From Molossus alvarezi (lineage: Eukaryota; Chordata; Mammalia; Chiroptera; Molossidae), in contig CM073886.1 in assembly GCA_037176705.1 (NCBI GenBank), positions 23,173,501-23,237,500 on the forward strand: DNA of 64,000 bases. Reading direction: 5' to 3'. A program made the translations under genes and the position numbers. Below are positions 10,066 to 22,062 of this stretch, piece by piece (position 1 is the stretch's first letter; every line of letters begins with the position of its first letter). Below the pieces are notes generated by a model. The model made no database searches, was not told the DNA's origin, and was given only the letters and a program-made list of their open reading frames with translations.

Positions 10066-11559
10066 TGCACTGCACAATACTTTACTGGCCAAGTAATCCC
10101 CAATTCTGCTAAAATGCCACCTGGTTTTTAGCAACCTCAACCACACACAGGTTAAGGCAATCCAGTCACCTTGCAGGGACACTATGAGCCCTGAGGAAAG
10201 GAGCCACAGGAAAAACTGTAATAAACAGAAGACCTGTCCATAGACAAAAGGTTAGGGGAGATAAAGAAAGACATTCAGCCAGGAGCAAAGGGCTGGAAAA
10301 CAAGTGTCTTGCACCAGGTGCCTAAATTCAACAACTGCCTGAATGGAGGAACTAGGCTCAGGTCACAGAATACCACCCCATCCAGGACCCTGACATGCCC
10401 AAACCAGACAAGGTAAAATTCTCCAGAATAAAAGTTTAAAAGCTAAAGTAAAAATCCACACCTTGCTTGAAAACCCCACCTTTCCTATAAAAAGCTTTAA
10501 AGCTCTTAATAGTAGATGCAGTAAAGGCCTAATAACCTGGAAGAGTGTCTTAGTTCATAAAATGTGTAGTGATGATTTTCTAAAGACATTAAGTCTTATT
10601 ACTTCAAGCCATCCCTAATCAAAGAAGAAACAAAGCTACTTCATTTATCCTTTCTTCCTCTAAACCAGGATTGTAGCGAACACTCAGAATGTCCCCCGAG
10701 CAGGGATAATGACTGTCAAAGTGAAGGGTCTGGCTGGACAAGAACCCTACCTCCCTCCAGGCAGATTATTAGGCTCACATGAACAGGCTGGGGACAGACA
10801 GTGTCTGGTTAACCTGGCTGGTAGTAAACCGGCCGTCTGAAATTGGTTTTGGCCAACTTAAGGGATCCTTGAGGGAAGGAATAAAATAAAAACCCCAGTA
10901 AATCCAATTTAGCAGTCCCAGGTGCTCTCTGATGATTGTTATTGCTCTCTCTAAGTGGCTCCAAATGATCCATGTATAAAATAAACTCACAACCAGATAG
11001 AGTGAGTGTGCCAGATGAAGCAGAAAAGGCAGAAGGGAGGGGCAGACTCTGGCTATCTGTGCAACAAGAAAGGTTTAGAAAAATAAGGGATGATCCCAAT
11101 GTCAGCAGTGTTGCTCCTGGCTCTTGGGCTGCAGATGGCCAGGGCCAAGCAGTCTTGCCAAACCCTATGACAACAGCATCTCCTAGGCCACACTAAACCC
11201 TGCCTGTGTTGCTGTCCGTCCCCTCTGTCCCACTCCCTGACATTAGTCATCAAAGGAAGAGGGACATATAGTCCTTCCCTGGAGAGGCATGGTTTGGTTT
11301 CCCTGTCCCCTCTGACTTACCCAGACCTGAGCAGCTGTCAGTAAATGTGGCCAGAGAGGCTTTGGTGGATCCTATCCTAGGCACGGGCTCTCCTGCCCCT
11401 TTATAGGAGAAAGGAATAATGCCAGAGGAGCACAGCTGCCACTCCTGGCAACCACTCACTTAGAAAGTGGAAATCATTCTGAACATGGAATAAGAGAAGT
11501 CCAAATTAATGAGGTTTTCCTACTCCTTATGATATACCTCTTAACATTAGGACTCTTAC

Positions 11560-11760
11560 CTCATTTATTAAAGGATGACTTTCAGCTAACGGATTAAAAG
11601 GTATAAATAAAAAAAGGGCTGGTCCTTTCTTCAGTTCATTATTCAGCAGGATACTTTTTCCACCATGTGGCTGCAGCCATCGAAGGAGTGTCTCTTGATT
11701 TTCTAAGGCCCACTTATAGATGTTCTCAGCTGTGTAGTTGATGACCTCCCTGGGAAAGAC
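11560..11760 (-). CDS. TXNDC11: TXNDC11 exon 7
   Basis: This exon encodes residues 303-369 exactly, phase 0 at both ends. The acceptor TCCTTCACAG ends at 11761 and the donor AATGAG|GTAAGAG begins at 11559. Visible features are the sequon N310-Y-T, a Trp-rich helix ([14 protein letters not shown]) and the strand [11 protein letters not shown] few conservative changes from human are seen, such as Val-Ile for Val-Leu near N310 and Gln for Arg after RWL. Confidence 0.96.
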
Positions 11761-12138
11761 CTGTGAAGGACAAACACACAGAGGATAAAAGGCAGGGCAG
11801 AATTAAAGCACATCAGCACTGTCCTCGAGAGGCCTGATCAACCCTACCACTTCACAAGTGAGGAAAATGAGGCTTAGTGCTGCAGTACAGCCTGCCCCTG
11901 TTTGTGCAGCTAACACCTGGCTCTACTTCTCCAGACAGAACATTTCCTCACAAGTGGCTGGAAAAAAGCAAAAATAGTTGCAAGAGGTTACTTTCATAGC
12001 ATGTGATTTATCTTTTTCCTGTGAGATTCATCGATCAACAAATAATTCTCCCTGCCTGTTGCTGGCATCAGGGACCTCTACCACCCTATCCAAGGGGAGC
12101 TATTAGATGTTATTGGGTTATTTTATAAAAGAATCAAT

Positions 12139-12387
12139 AGCCCTGGCTGGTTTGGCCCAGCTGTTTGAGCGTCAGCCTGCGGTCCTGAGAGACCTGGGTT
12201 CGGTTCCTGCTAAGGGCACGTCCCTCGGTTGCGTCCCCAGCCCTGGTTGGGTCGTGTGGATGGCAGCCACTCGATGTGTCCCTTTCATGTCGATGTTTCT
12301 CTCTTTCTCTCTCTTCCTCTCCCTCCCTCCTACTCTTATTTGAACAAAAAAATGAAAAAATGTCCTTAAGTGAGGATAAAAAAAAAG
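12139..12387 (+). mobile_element. Ves SINE, type A
   Basis: Full-length sense copy with short flanking repeats AATCAATA / GATCAATA. Confidence 0.9.
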
Positions 12388-12880
12388 GATCAATAAATAT
12401 CTAAGGGAACAGAAATTATGGAGTCATAGTTCATTCAGATTTTTACCTTAGTTCCTCAAAAGCTGGCTCATAAGAGCAGGAGTGGACCTTCCATTAAGGC
12501 AAAATATGTATCTGTTTTGCTCACCTGTAGCCCAAGTGATTAAGAACACCTGACACAGGGCTGAAATTTAACAATTTTAATGAATCCATAAATGACCTAG
12601 AACTTGTACAAGACCACAAATCACATTTTATGTGTACAGAATGAAGGAACAAGATGCTTAGATTTTTTGCTTTTCCTATAACAACCAAAATGTGTCAATA
12701 TCAAATTATTTTTGAAATTCCAATGATATAAATCACTGGGTTTGAAAAACTCCCAAAACAGTGCTTTAGAGGGTGCCACACAATGAGATTCTTTATACCC
12801 CACCCCCCAAAAACAGAGATTTAAATAAGCCCCATAACAAAGATGTCCACTGCTTTTATCTTTTAAAATACTAATATCCT

Positions 12881-13100
12881 GCCCGGCCAGTGTGGCTTAG
12901 TGGTTGAGCGTCAACCCATGCACTAAGAGGTCACTGGTTCAATTCCTGGTCAGAGGGCATATGCCCAGGTTGTGGGCCTGATTCCCAGTGAGAAGCATGC
13001 AGGAGGCGGCCCACTGATGTTCTCTTTCATCGATGTTTCTATCTCTCCTTCTCCCTTCCTCTCTCTCTAAAATCAATAAAGAAAAATAAATTTAAAAAAT
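12881..13100 (+). mobile_element. Ves SINE, type B
   Basis: Full-length sense copy from GCCCGGCCAGTGTGGC to AAATCAATAAAG. Confidence 0.9.
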
Positions 13101-13142
13101 ACTAGTATCCCAATAATATTTAATTTGATAAAAATAATTCTG

Positions 13143-13290
13143 GTCCTGGCTGGTGGGGTTCAGTGGCTGGAGTGTCAGCCTACACACCGAAGGGTCTCGG
13201 GTTCGATTCCCAGTCAGGGGCAACTGATCTCCCCCACCCCCACCCATTCTCTCTAAAAATCAATGGGAAAAAAAAATCCTTGGGTGAGGA
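13143..13290 (+). mobile_element. Ves SINE, type C, internally deleted
   Basis: The head and the tail CTTGGGTGAGGA are present. The middle section between AGTCAGGGG and the pyrimidine tract is missing, giving a copy of only about 150 bases. Confidence 0.8.
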
Positions 13291-14577
13291 AGAACAACAA
13301 AAAAGGAATTCTACTGCTAAATCAACCAACCAACTAAGCTTAATAACTATGGAACTGGTGCAGTAAACCCAATATATTTTAAAGTGTCATTCTCATAGTC
13401 CTATTTTCTTTTCTCCATCTATTTTAATTTCTTCCCCAGTACTCTTTACTATAAATATATGTTGGTTATATAGCATGTTATGAAAGACAGATGAAGGAAA
13501 ATGATAGACAGCAAAAGCAGATAAAGTTAAAAGAAGCTTAGACAGGGGCACAAAAAGATGGGGTGGGCGGCGGAGAGACAATCATAGCAGTGATTCTCAA
13601 AGTGGAACGATGAGAGTTTAAAACAACGTACTCAAACATCGTAATAAACATTTCTATTTGGAAAACACAAAGATGCATTTGATTTTTAGAATATAAACTG
13701 CAAGAAGTAAAGCACAACATCTAGGCTACTAGAAATATGCAGAAGCTAGGGTGACTGGCAACCAAGGAGGTGTCCCCTGGAGAGTGCCTAACTGTACCTA
13801 CAAGGCACAAGACTTATATGCTGATCCAAGGGGTGCATAGGATTAAAGCGCTGGAGTCCACAGGCACAGAGATACAGGTCTTCACTCAACCTTTAAGTCA
13901 CTGACACTGCCAATGAACTTAGAGATAGCAAATACTTAATAGAAATAAATTCTCAGTGTTGGGACCGAGGAAACAGCAATAAATAGAGCAGAAGCATAGG
14001 ACTAGAGGATATAGGTCAAAAGCTCAGAAATAGCTGAGTTGAGGTGGGTCCACCAAAAGCAAATGAAATCAGGAAACAAAGACAACAATTGAAAACCAAG
14101 GCTCTCGGAGGTAAGAAGCCATCAACTTCTCACTGTGACTTGACAAGAACTTGAAAATCCATAATATCTGCTAAAGAGAAAAGCATGTCATATTGCTACT
14201 CTTGATAAATGGAACCAATGAACAAAGAACATCACCCAACAGAAGCTTAACTTCTGTGAACATGGACCCAGAGTAACAATTCTCCAACAAAATAGTTCTT
14301 CATCCAAGAAGGAAAACTAACAAAGCTGTCCCAAAACCTAAGAATATAAACAAAGAATTTATAGATGTTAAATTAAAGAGCCCTCTAATGCATGGGTTCT
14401 TAATCAGGGGCATGGGCCCTAGAGTAGAACTGTAAGAACTCTCAATTTGCATATAAAATGTTGTGCACTTTCCTAGGGAGAGTGTCCATAGATTTCATCC
14501 AATTCTCAAAGGAATCTATGACCTAAACAAGGTTAAGAACCACTGCACTAATATAAACGTGATTTCAAAATACTTAC

Positions 14578-14690
14578 AAGTGATGTGTTGAAATGTCTAT
14601 GTAAATACACACTTCCAGAGTGTACTAAGGATACCAGTTTCGCAAGATGTTTATTTGTGATAACCCCAAATCGTACTGTTCCTAGGTAAT
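14578..14690 (-). CDS. TXNDC11: TXNDC11 exon 6
   Basis: This exon encodes residues 265 (split Asp) to 302. The acceptor TGTTTCAG ends at 14691 and the donor CACTT|GTAAGT begins at 14577. The peptide ([19 protein letters not shown], ending HFNTSL) includes an N-glycosylation sequon at N299. It lies 21 kb from exon 5, the longest intron of the window. Identity with human is close to complete. Confidence 0.96.
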
Positions 14691-14914
14691 CTGAAACAGA
14701 AAATTTTCCTTTATTAAAGAAAAGGCCTGTGCCTTAAAGCAACCACAAAATCCAATGATCAAGTCTTGATGCACAAATTCCCCAGAGTAAAGTTCTTTTT
14801 GGTCACCTAGCCTAGACAGAAAGGACAAGGAGCTAAGAAACCTCTTCCTGACATAGACCTCACGCCTACTCCTGAGTAACATCTCTGACAGTCACCTGCA
14901 CTGATTCTGTGCTG

Positions 14915-15345
14915 ATCTGACCTCATTTCCTGTTACTCCTACCCCTCACTCACCAGCCCCACCTTGGAGGTCTGGCATATGCAGTTCTCTCTGTCTGGAC
15001 ACTGTCATGGCTAGCCCCTTCTTATCATTCAGATTTCAGTTCCAACCCCACCTTCTTTAAGAAGCCTTCCCTGACCACCCCAATTCAGGGCAAGTAATCA
15101 GAGGATGAAGTCTATAAGGGAAAACAGGGGTTACTTCCCCATTCAGGAACTCTCTTTGCCATTACCCTATTTTTTTAATAGCACTTACTAACATCTACAT
15201 AATCTTATTGACTTATTTAGATTTTTAAAAATTGTGACTAACTTCCTCGTAAGTTCTGTGAAATTAGAAACCTAGTTTACTGCTGTCACCCCAGCAACTA
15301 CAGCAGTGTGTGGGCGTATTATAAGAGATCAATAAATGAAAGGAT
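14915..15345 (+). mobile_element. L2 3' end
   Basis: Typical L2 features: AAGAAGCCTTCCCTGACCAC, a following pyrimidine-rich section, GTAAGTTCTGTGA, and the end GATCAATAAATGAAAGGA. Confidence 0.75.
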
Positions 15346-15349
15346 CTAA

Positions 15350-15900
15350 GACATACAAAGAACTCATATAAAGTATTAAGAATAAAAAAGCAGTTAAAAA
15401 TGGGCAAATCAGAGAAAAGAAAATGTTACAGGTTAATAATTACATGAAAATATATTCAAACTCACTATTTCAAAGGAAAGCAAATTAAAACAAAATACCA
15501 CTTTTACCCTCAGATTGTCCAAAATTTGAGACAGGAAATCTCAAGTACTGATGATCAATAAAGAAATGAGTACTCTGACAGAATACTGATGGAAAAGGTA
15601 AAAAGGAAGGCATGACACATGCTGTACTGATCATAATGACACATGGACATAGACTGTAGCCCTGTAATTCTACTTCTAAGAGTCACAGGTAAGGAAAGTC
15701 ACCAAGAAACACTCTGAAGATGTTAAAAACAATGGGGAAGGGCTATCTATAAAACATGAGTAAATTTTAAAGACATATGTGAGTGAAAAAGCAAGTGAGA
15801 AAAGATAAACAAAAAAAACAAAACTCACAATTATAAAACAATATTATTTTTCCTACTGGCATACATATTCAGAAATGTATAAAGTATCTCAAAACATAAT
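15350..15900 (+). mobile_element. old L1M ORF2 fragment
   Basis: Diverged sense L1: CAAAGAACTCATA, AAAAATGGGCAAA, then GAAAATATATTCAAACTCAC and AAAGCAAATTAAAAC follow the order of L1 ORF2 near its end. Stops in all frames. Confidence 0.65.
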
Positions 15901-16820
15901 AAAAGTAGTTTTGTGTTGGGAGATGGAAAGCAAAAAAGACTTTATCCTTATGAGTGAAGCTTTCTTTTTTTCCCTCAAGGAGTATATGTAATGTAATACT
16001 CGTGTGATTAGAAACGGACTTAAATATTTCATGCTAAAGGAGGGTAGATAAGATGGTATAGGAAAAGATACACTCTTTCTTATCTACTTTCTGCTTTATT
16101 AGAAGACATGAAATAAAGTATTGGTTAAATTTTAAATGTTACCAAGTTACATCCACCTAACTAAAATATAATAGGAAGGTACTAAACACACAAAGTTTCT
16201 ATCTTAACCACATGAGCCCCACCCTCCTGGTATTCTTTCTTTCTTTCAGGGGAGTGGTTATCGAGGATGAAGCAGAAGTGACTATGTCCCTAAAGCCATA
16301 CTGGATAATCTTTAATATAAACCTGATGAGTTTAAAATGGCATAACCCCAAAGAAACACAGGAACTAGAAACTAGCAATTGGTTGCTTAAAGGATGGGGG
16401 GGGGGGCAGAGGGGGCAGAGAAGGAAGAATGGAAACTAGAGAACAAGGATGATATGGCCCAACCCTCCTCCAAGTAGACCTTTTTTATCAGACTCGCTTC
16501 AAGCCCTTTACATGCTCAAAAACTAAACACATCATTAAACCGGCCCAGATGTGGGAAAACCTAATGTGAATACAAACACTAGAAATTAAACCTAACTGTA
16601 TCACAGATGTACCACACCACAATGAAGGGGTGAAGGCTGGGGGATAAAAAACTGAGTAACTGGAAACAGTATCTTAACTGGATACTGTAAAACTAAAGAC
16701 TGTGAGAGCCAGGACTCTCAGGATGGAGAGAAAGAAGTAATATATTAAGAAGGGACCCCTAAAATGAACCCTGTGGTGTCAGACTGGAACCAGAGGGAAT
16801 CAGTATAAACTTATGGCTTT

Positions 16821-16823
<3 letters not shown>

Positions 16824-16867
<44 letters not shown>
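16824..16867. repeat. (CA)n microsatellite
   Basis: About 22 uninterrupted CA units. Confidence 0.98.
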
Positions 16868-16869
<2 letters not shown>

Positions 16870-16912
16870 AACTACAGATATATCCATATGCATGGGTATA
16901 AATACATGTATG

Positions 16913-17137
16913 GCCCAGCCAGTGTGGCTCAGTGGTTGAGCATCAACCCACGCACCAAGGGGTCACCAGTTCGATTCCCAGTGAGGGCACATGCCCAAGT
17001 TGTGGGCCCAATCCCCAGTGGGGGACATGCAGGAGGTGGCCAACTGATGTTCTGTCTTATCAATGTTTCCATCTCTCTCTCTTTCTCCCTTCCTCTCTCC
17101 CTAAAATTAATAAAGAAAAAAATTTTTTTCTGAATTA
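16913..17137 (+). mobile_element. Ves SINE, type B, with target duplication
   Basis: Full-length sense copy with flanks AAATACATGTATG (16900-16912) and AAATACATGCGTG (17138-17150), inserted in an old L1. Confidence 0.92.
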
Positions 17138-18441
17138 AAATACATGCGTGTCCTAGCTTGATCTGCTGAGAGGACCTAGAAATAAAGATGCCTGATACTA
17201 AAGACAACAGCTAGCACCCAGACCTTGGTTTCTAAATGCCATGCTCCAATAAAGAAACCAGAGCTCCTTGAAAAAGAGGCTGATTCTAGAGCTAGGGCAG
17301 GGAATATACAAGATGAGTCTAAAGCATCTTGTGTTGTCAGAAATAAAGTGCTCATAAAAGGATGGGGACTAATCCAAGATGCTCCTAAAGGCCAAAGATG
17401 AGACAATTTGAACAATAAAATAAGCAATCACCACTGTTTTTCAAAAGTATCAAGGTCATAAAAGACAAGGAAAGACTGAGGAATTGTCACAGATTGGAGA
17501 AGACTAGGAGAAAAATTAAATGTTATATGGGATTCCAGATCGGATCCCAGAACAGAAAACAGACATTGGCAGAATTCAAATAAGGTCTACAGTTCAGTTA
17601 AGAATACTGTACCAATGTTCATTTCTTGGTTTTTACAAATGGATATATAACATGTTAACATTGGGGGAAGCTAGGTGAAGGTAGGGAATTAGACAACTCT
17701 GTTCTATTTGGGCAACTTTTCTGCAAGTATAAAATTAGTTCAAAATTTAAATTTAAAAAATGGCATAATATAAAAGTTCAGATCCCAAAACTGTCAGAGG
17801 AAAAAGTAGGACTTAAGAGAGGATATGAATTGGTAGAACCAATAGACACCACTCTCCAGGAGGGGGTTGAATCTTGGTGGACAGTAGCTAAAAAGGGAAG
17901 GAAAGAAGGAAAAGCAGCCAGTAAGGAAATTTATTTGCTAGTCTGCTGAAAGTCACCAACATGATCTATTACATCAAAGGAATAAGAACTGACAGCTTGA
18001 TCCAAAAGTTGAAAGGGACCATTCAAAAACCCATTTAATTAATAAGAATGGAGAGCTTGCCTGCACAGAACAGATTTTATCATGCCCAAACATGTTATAA
18101 TTTCAAAACTTTATTCTTTACACATAGAAACTTATAAAAGCTACACATCTATTTAATTCTCTACATAAAGTAGAAATCTTGCTGGAAAAAACAGCTTAAA
18201 TTTGCCATTTCGTGTGTACAAGGAGTAACTGAATTAGCAGAGGAAGTTTATAGTGTAAGAATGATGTAAGAAAATAACACTCTCATCTCCATATCCAGAA
18301 CATGATCTGTTATGCAGGGCTCCATGGCTTTCTATAATAGGGGGTTTTGTCATTTATAAAACTGAATAATTTTGTTCTAAAAGTAATGACACTTCAATAT
18401 TTTAATTAAGAACTCTGAATTTGTTGATTAAAAATAAATTC

Positions 18442-18676
18442 AGCCCTGGCTGGTGTGGCTCAGAGGATGGAGTGTCAGCCCATGCACCAAAGGCTCTCAG
18501 TCAATTCCCAGTCAAGTCCACATACCATAGGTTTGATCCCTGGCCCTGGTTGGGGTGCATGCTGGAGGCAACTGATCGATGTGTCTCTCTCACATCAATG
18601 TTTCTCTGTGTGTGTGCGCGTGTGTCTCTCTCTCTCTTCCTCCTTCCCTTCCACTCCTTCAAAAAATCAATGGAAA
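18442..18676 (+). mobile_element. Ves SINE, type C, split by L1
   Basis: Head and body of a sense SINE. Its tail resumes at 19056 after an L1 insertion, the two parts sharing the duplicated 15 bases AAAAATCAATGGAAA. Confidence 0.88.
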
Positions 18677-19055
18677 TATCACATGATCTCACTTATTTGT
18701 GGAATATAATGAACATAACAGTCTGAAGAACAGGGTAGAACCAGAGACGTGGAAGTAGGGTACAGACTGACAACCCTCAGAAGAGGGGGTGGGGGAGGAG
18801 GGAGGAGATAAACCACAGAACTTATATGCATGTAAGCATAACTGATGAACATGGACAACAAAGCTAGAGACGGAGTTGGGGGGATGGGGCGGTGGGTGTC
18901 AATGGGGAAAAAAGGAGAAACATCTGTAACAAAAATAAATAAATAAAAATAAATAAAATAAAATATAGATTCCAATGTCCTAAAAAAAATATAAAAAGAA
19001 AGACAGATTACAATACAGTATCATCAGCAGTTCAAATAAATAAATAAATAAAAAT
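18677..19055 (+). mobile_element. bat L1 3' end with candidate 3' transduction
   Basis: A 5'-truncated L1 starts at TATCACATGATCTCAC and runs through the 3' UTR to CATCTGTAACAAAAATAAAT (about 18962). A further stretch of about 75 bases of non-L1 sequence (18963-19035) and a second A-rich tail follow. The whole is flanked by the 15-base duplication at 18662-18676 and 19056-19070, so L1 and extra sequence entered together. Confidence 0.8.
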
Positions 19056-19110
19056 AAAAATCAATGGAAAAAATATCCTCAGGTGAGGAGTAACAAAAAT
19101 AAATAAATAA
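19056..19110 (+). mobile_element. Ves SINE tail, continuation
   Basis: ATCAATGG...ATCCTCAGGTGAGGAG is the tail of the SINE begun at 18442. Confidence 0.8.
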
Positions 19111-19120
19111 GTAGACAGAC

Positions 19121-19122
<2 letters not shown>

Positions 19123-19167
<45 letters not shown>
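19123..19167. repeat. (GATA)n microsatellite
   Basis: About eleven GATA units after the A-rich tail of a SINE. Confidence 0.97.
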
Positions 19168-19169
<2 letters not shown>

Positions 19170-19177
19170 ACTCAACT

Positions 19178-19402
19178 TTGGCCAGGTAGCTCGGGTGGTT
19201 GGAGTGTCATCTCGTGCACCAAAAGAGGTTGTAGGTTTGATTCCTGGTCAGGGCACATACCTAGAATTTGGATCTAATCTTGGTCGGGATGCACACAGGA
19301 GGCAAAGGATGTTTCTCTCTCACACTGATGAAGTTTCTCTTTCTTTCTTTCCCTTCCTCTCTAAAATCAATAAACATACCCTCAGGTGGGGATAAAAACA
19401 AT
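19178..19402 (+). mobile_element. Ves SINE, type C
   Basis: Diverged sense copy, head TTGGCCAGGTAGCTCGGGTG, tail CCTCAGGTGGGGATAAAA. Confidence 0.83.
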
Positions 19403-19422
19403 TTTATAAAAATAAAATAAAG

Positions 19423-19665
19423 CCCTGGCCAGTTTGGCTCAGCAGTTAAGAGCGTCCATCCACAGACCAATGAGTCTCGGGTTCGATTCCAGTCAAGGGC
19501 ACGTACCTTGGTTGCGATCTGTCCCTGGCACTTACTGGGGCTGTGCGGGAGGCAACCATTCAATGTGTCCCTCTTATGCTGATGTTTCTCTCTCCCCCGC
19601 CCCCTTCCACTCTATCTGAACAAAAATGAAAAAATATTCTCAGGTAAGGATTAATAAATAAATAA
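19423..19665 (+). mobile_element. Ves SINE, type A
   Basis: Sense copy from GCCCTGGCCAGTTTGGCTC to a TAAGGATTAATAAATAAATA tail. Confidence 0.9.
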
Positions 19666-19696
19666 ATAACATAAAATAAAATAAAATAAATTTAGC

Positions 19697-19905
19697 CTGG
19701 CTGGTGTAGCTCAGTGGTTGAGCGTCCACCTATGCACCAAGAGGTCGCTGGTTTGATTCCTGGTTAGGCCACGTGCCTGGGTTGTGGGCACAGTTCCCAG
19801 TGGGGAGCATGCAGGAGGTAGCCAATCAATGTTCTCTCTTATCAATGTCTCTATCTCTCTCTATCCCTCTCCCTTCTGCTCTCTCTAAAATCAATTTAAA
19901 AAAAA
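19697..19905 (+). mobile_element. Ves SINE, type B
   Basis: Sense copy from GCCTGGCTGGTGTAGCTC to AAAATCAATTTAAAAAA. Confidence 0.9.
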
Positions 19906-19923
19906 GTTTTTTAAATAAATTCA

Positions 19924-20195
19924 GGCCCTGGCCGGTGTTGCTCAGTGGTTAGAGAGTCGGCCCACATGCAGAAGGGTTATGGGTTCAATTCCCAGGCAAG
20001 GGCATGTATCTGGGTTGTAGACTTGCCCTGGTTGGGGCACATTTGGGAGGCAACCGATTGATGTGTCTATCTCACATGGATGTTTCTCTCTCTCTCTCTC
20101 CCTCTCTCTCTGTGTCTCCTCACAACCCTCCCTCCCTTCCACTCTCTCCTAAAAGCAATGGAAAAAATATTCTTGGGTGAGAATAAACCAAAAAT
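19924..20195 (+). mobile_element. Ves SINE, type C
   Basis: Sense copy from GGCCCTGGCCGGTGTTGC to TTGGGTGAGAATAAACC. It is the last of five same-strand SINEs lying end to end. Confidence 0.88.
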
Positions 20196-21106
20196 TAAAA
20201 ATAAATAAATACATTCAGAATAATGTTCTCCCATCCCCCACAAAAAAGGCCCAGCAGTGGCATAACCCTATTCAAGTTATCAAAAATAATAAAGTAAAAA
20301 TCTCAATAAACTCAGCCACATAACTGGTCAGTTTCAAGTCTCTATTTAACATCCAGTGAAAGGTGTCAGACTACTGAAAGATTTAATGGTATCTTGAAAG
20401 AACATCTGGGTAAAAGTAGTAGTTACTGAGCAGTATCTGCAGCTGGTCATGCAGGCAACTAAGTAGGTCAAGGTGATGACAGCATGAAGACTGGCTTGCC
20501 TGTTGCTTGCTGCAAAAGTTATGAGCTCTTGTCCCACTACAAGGCAACCCACTTCCCACACAGCCACCATGTAGGCCTACTGCATCACATACCAGGGATA
20601 CAGGTTGAGGAGAACCAACACTACCCATGTTGATTCACTATTTGTGCGCTTTGAGTAACAAAATGGCCTTGTTTTGTTCCCTTAAATCTTCTCTACTTTG
20701 GCACTTACGCAGGCTTACCCCTTGCTCTCTTTTTATGAGGTTGGGATTCTTCTCTGCCACTAACAGAATGCTCCATCCCTCTTCCCACATTCCCCTAGGT
20801 AGAGCTTCCATTGACCTTCTTGTGCCTTCCATATTCCACTGTCACCATTTACCTTGAGCTGAAATTCCATCTGGTTTCCACTCAGATACACCTGGCTCAC
20901 TCGTGATCTCTCAGGTTTACATCAAGGTTTTTTGTTTTTTGGCTTTTTGTATAACACGTTAATATCAGACTGCTTTATTTTACTTAAAACCACTTGCCTT
21001 AGATTCAATTTTTAATATAAAACTTCAGGTTAGTATTAGGGTAAAGCACACATTCTGAGGCAAGAACTACCTCGGTGAAACAGGATGTTAAAATTTTCAA
21101 ACATAT

Positions 21107-21355
21107 GCCCTGGCCAGTTTGGCTTAGCTGTTAGAGCATCGGCCCACAGACCAGAGAAGCCAGGGTTCGGCTCCTGCTAAGGGCACGTACCTTGGTTGCA
21201 GTTTGTCCCTGGCCTCGGTTAGGGTCGTGTGGGTGGCAGCCAGTTGATGTGTCTCTCTCACATCGATGTTTCTCTATCTCTCTCTCTTACTCCCTCTCTC
21301 CCTCCTGCTCTATTTGAAGGTTAAGTGCAAAAAAATGTCCTCGGGTAAGGATAAT
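21107..21355 (+). mobile_element. Ves SINE, type A
   Basis: Full-length sense copy ending CCTCGGGTAAGGATAATAA. TTTTCAAACAT precedes it and TTTTCAAACATTCC follows it, a probable target duplication. Confidence 0.92.
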
Positions 21356-21723
21356 AATTTTCAAACATTCCAGAAAGAATAAAAATAGTTTCTTCTGTTG
21401 GGAAAAAGAATAAAATTTTAACTGTGCTTTAAAATGAACAATGAAGGGTCCTGCCAGAAATAAAGCTACACAATTCATACTCACCAAGTAACAGACTACC
21501 AGCATACACTGAAATGCTATCACAAGAATGTACCTACCGGAGACTCAGTATCTTATGTACAATTGCTTTTCTCTGGAGAGTGGGATAATGAGGCTTATGT
21601 CCACAGCTCCACTATCCTATATGGGAGCCACCAGCTAAATGTAGCTAGTGAGCACCTAAAATATGAACTGGGGAACTAAATTTTTAGCTTTATTTTAATT
21701 TTTTTAAAAAACCTTCATTCAAT

Positions 21724-21868
21724 TGTCCCCGGCCCTGGTTGGTCATGTGGGTGGCAGCCACTTGATGTGTCCCTTTCATGTCGATGTTTCTCTCTCTCTC
21801 TCTCTCTCTCCCACTCTACCTGAGCCAAAAATGGAAAAAATGTCCTCGGGTGAGGATAAAAAAAAAAA
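21724..21868 (+). mobile_element. Ves SINE, type A, 5'-truncated
   Basis: Starts in mid-element at TGTCCCCGGCCCTGG and runs to the GGGTGAGGATAAAA tail. The tRNA-like head is missing. Confidence 0.85.
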
Positions 21869-21879
21869 CAAAACAACCT

Positions 21880-22062
21880 TCACTCAAGGATATGTTTGAT
21901 TTTAGAAAGGGAAAGGGAGAAAGAAACATCGATCAGCTGCCTCCTGTACCTGCCCCAACCAGGGACAGGACTCCCAACCCAGGCAGGTGCCCTGACTGTG
22001 AATCAAACCTGCAACCTTTCTGGATACGGGATGACACTCCAACCAAGCCACACTGGCCAGAG
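21880..22062 (-). mobile_element. Ves SINE, diverged
   Basis: Antisense copy from CTTCACTCAAGGATATG to CACACTGGCCAGAGC, lying tail to tail with the preceding sense copy. Confidence 0.83.

Larger units (their letters stand above)
6446..11559 (-). other. TXNDC11 intron 7
   Basis: A dense SINE cluster fills 6893-8402. Another SINE sits at 9552-9792, followed by L2-like sequence. In 8403-9534 and 10066-11559 I see no repeat or gene that I can name. Confidence 0.8.
11761..14577 (-). other. TXNDC11 intron 6
   Basis: Three SINEs lie at 12139-13290. The remainder, in particular 13300-14577, is AT-rich sequence with no recognised repeat or gene. A weak antisense MIR-like piece may be present at about 11850-11930. 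Confidence 0.8.
16240..17760 (+). mobile_element. old L1M 3' UTR, interrupted
   Basis: Sense L1 3' UTR. The final part (17440-17760) has GACAAGGAAAGACTGAGGAA, GGATCC-rich text and the CAACTTTTCTGCAAGTATAAAA-like end known from old L1 families. It is split by the SINE at 16913 and contains the CA microsatellite and a G run (16394-16406). The left boundary is uncertain. Confidence 0.65.

Noticed and set aside
18442..20195. Regularly spaced repeats resembling a CRISPR array
   Set aside because: The units are about 220-270 bases, differ in length and type, and are SINEs with A-rich tails in a vertebrate genome.
20346..20640. Processed pseudogene suspected from balanced composition and frames of 74-81 codons
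   Set aside because: I could not match it to any protein, and there is no A tail or target repeat nearby.
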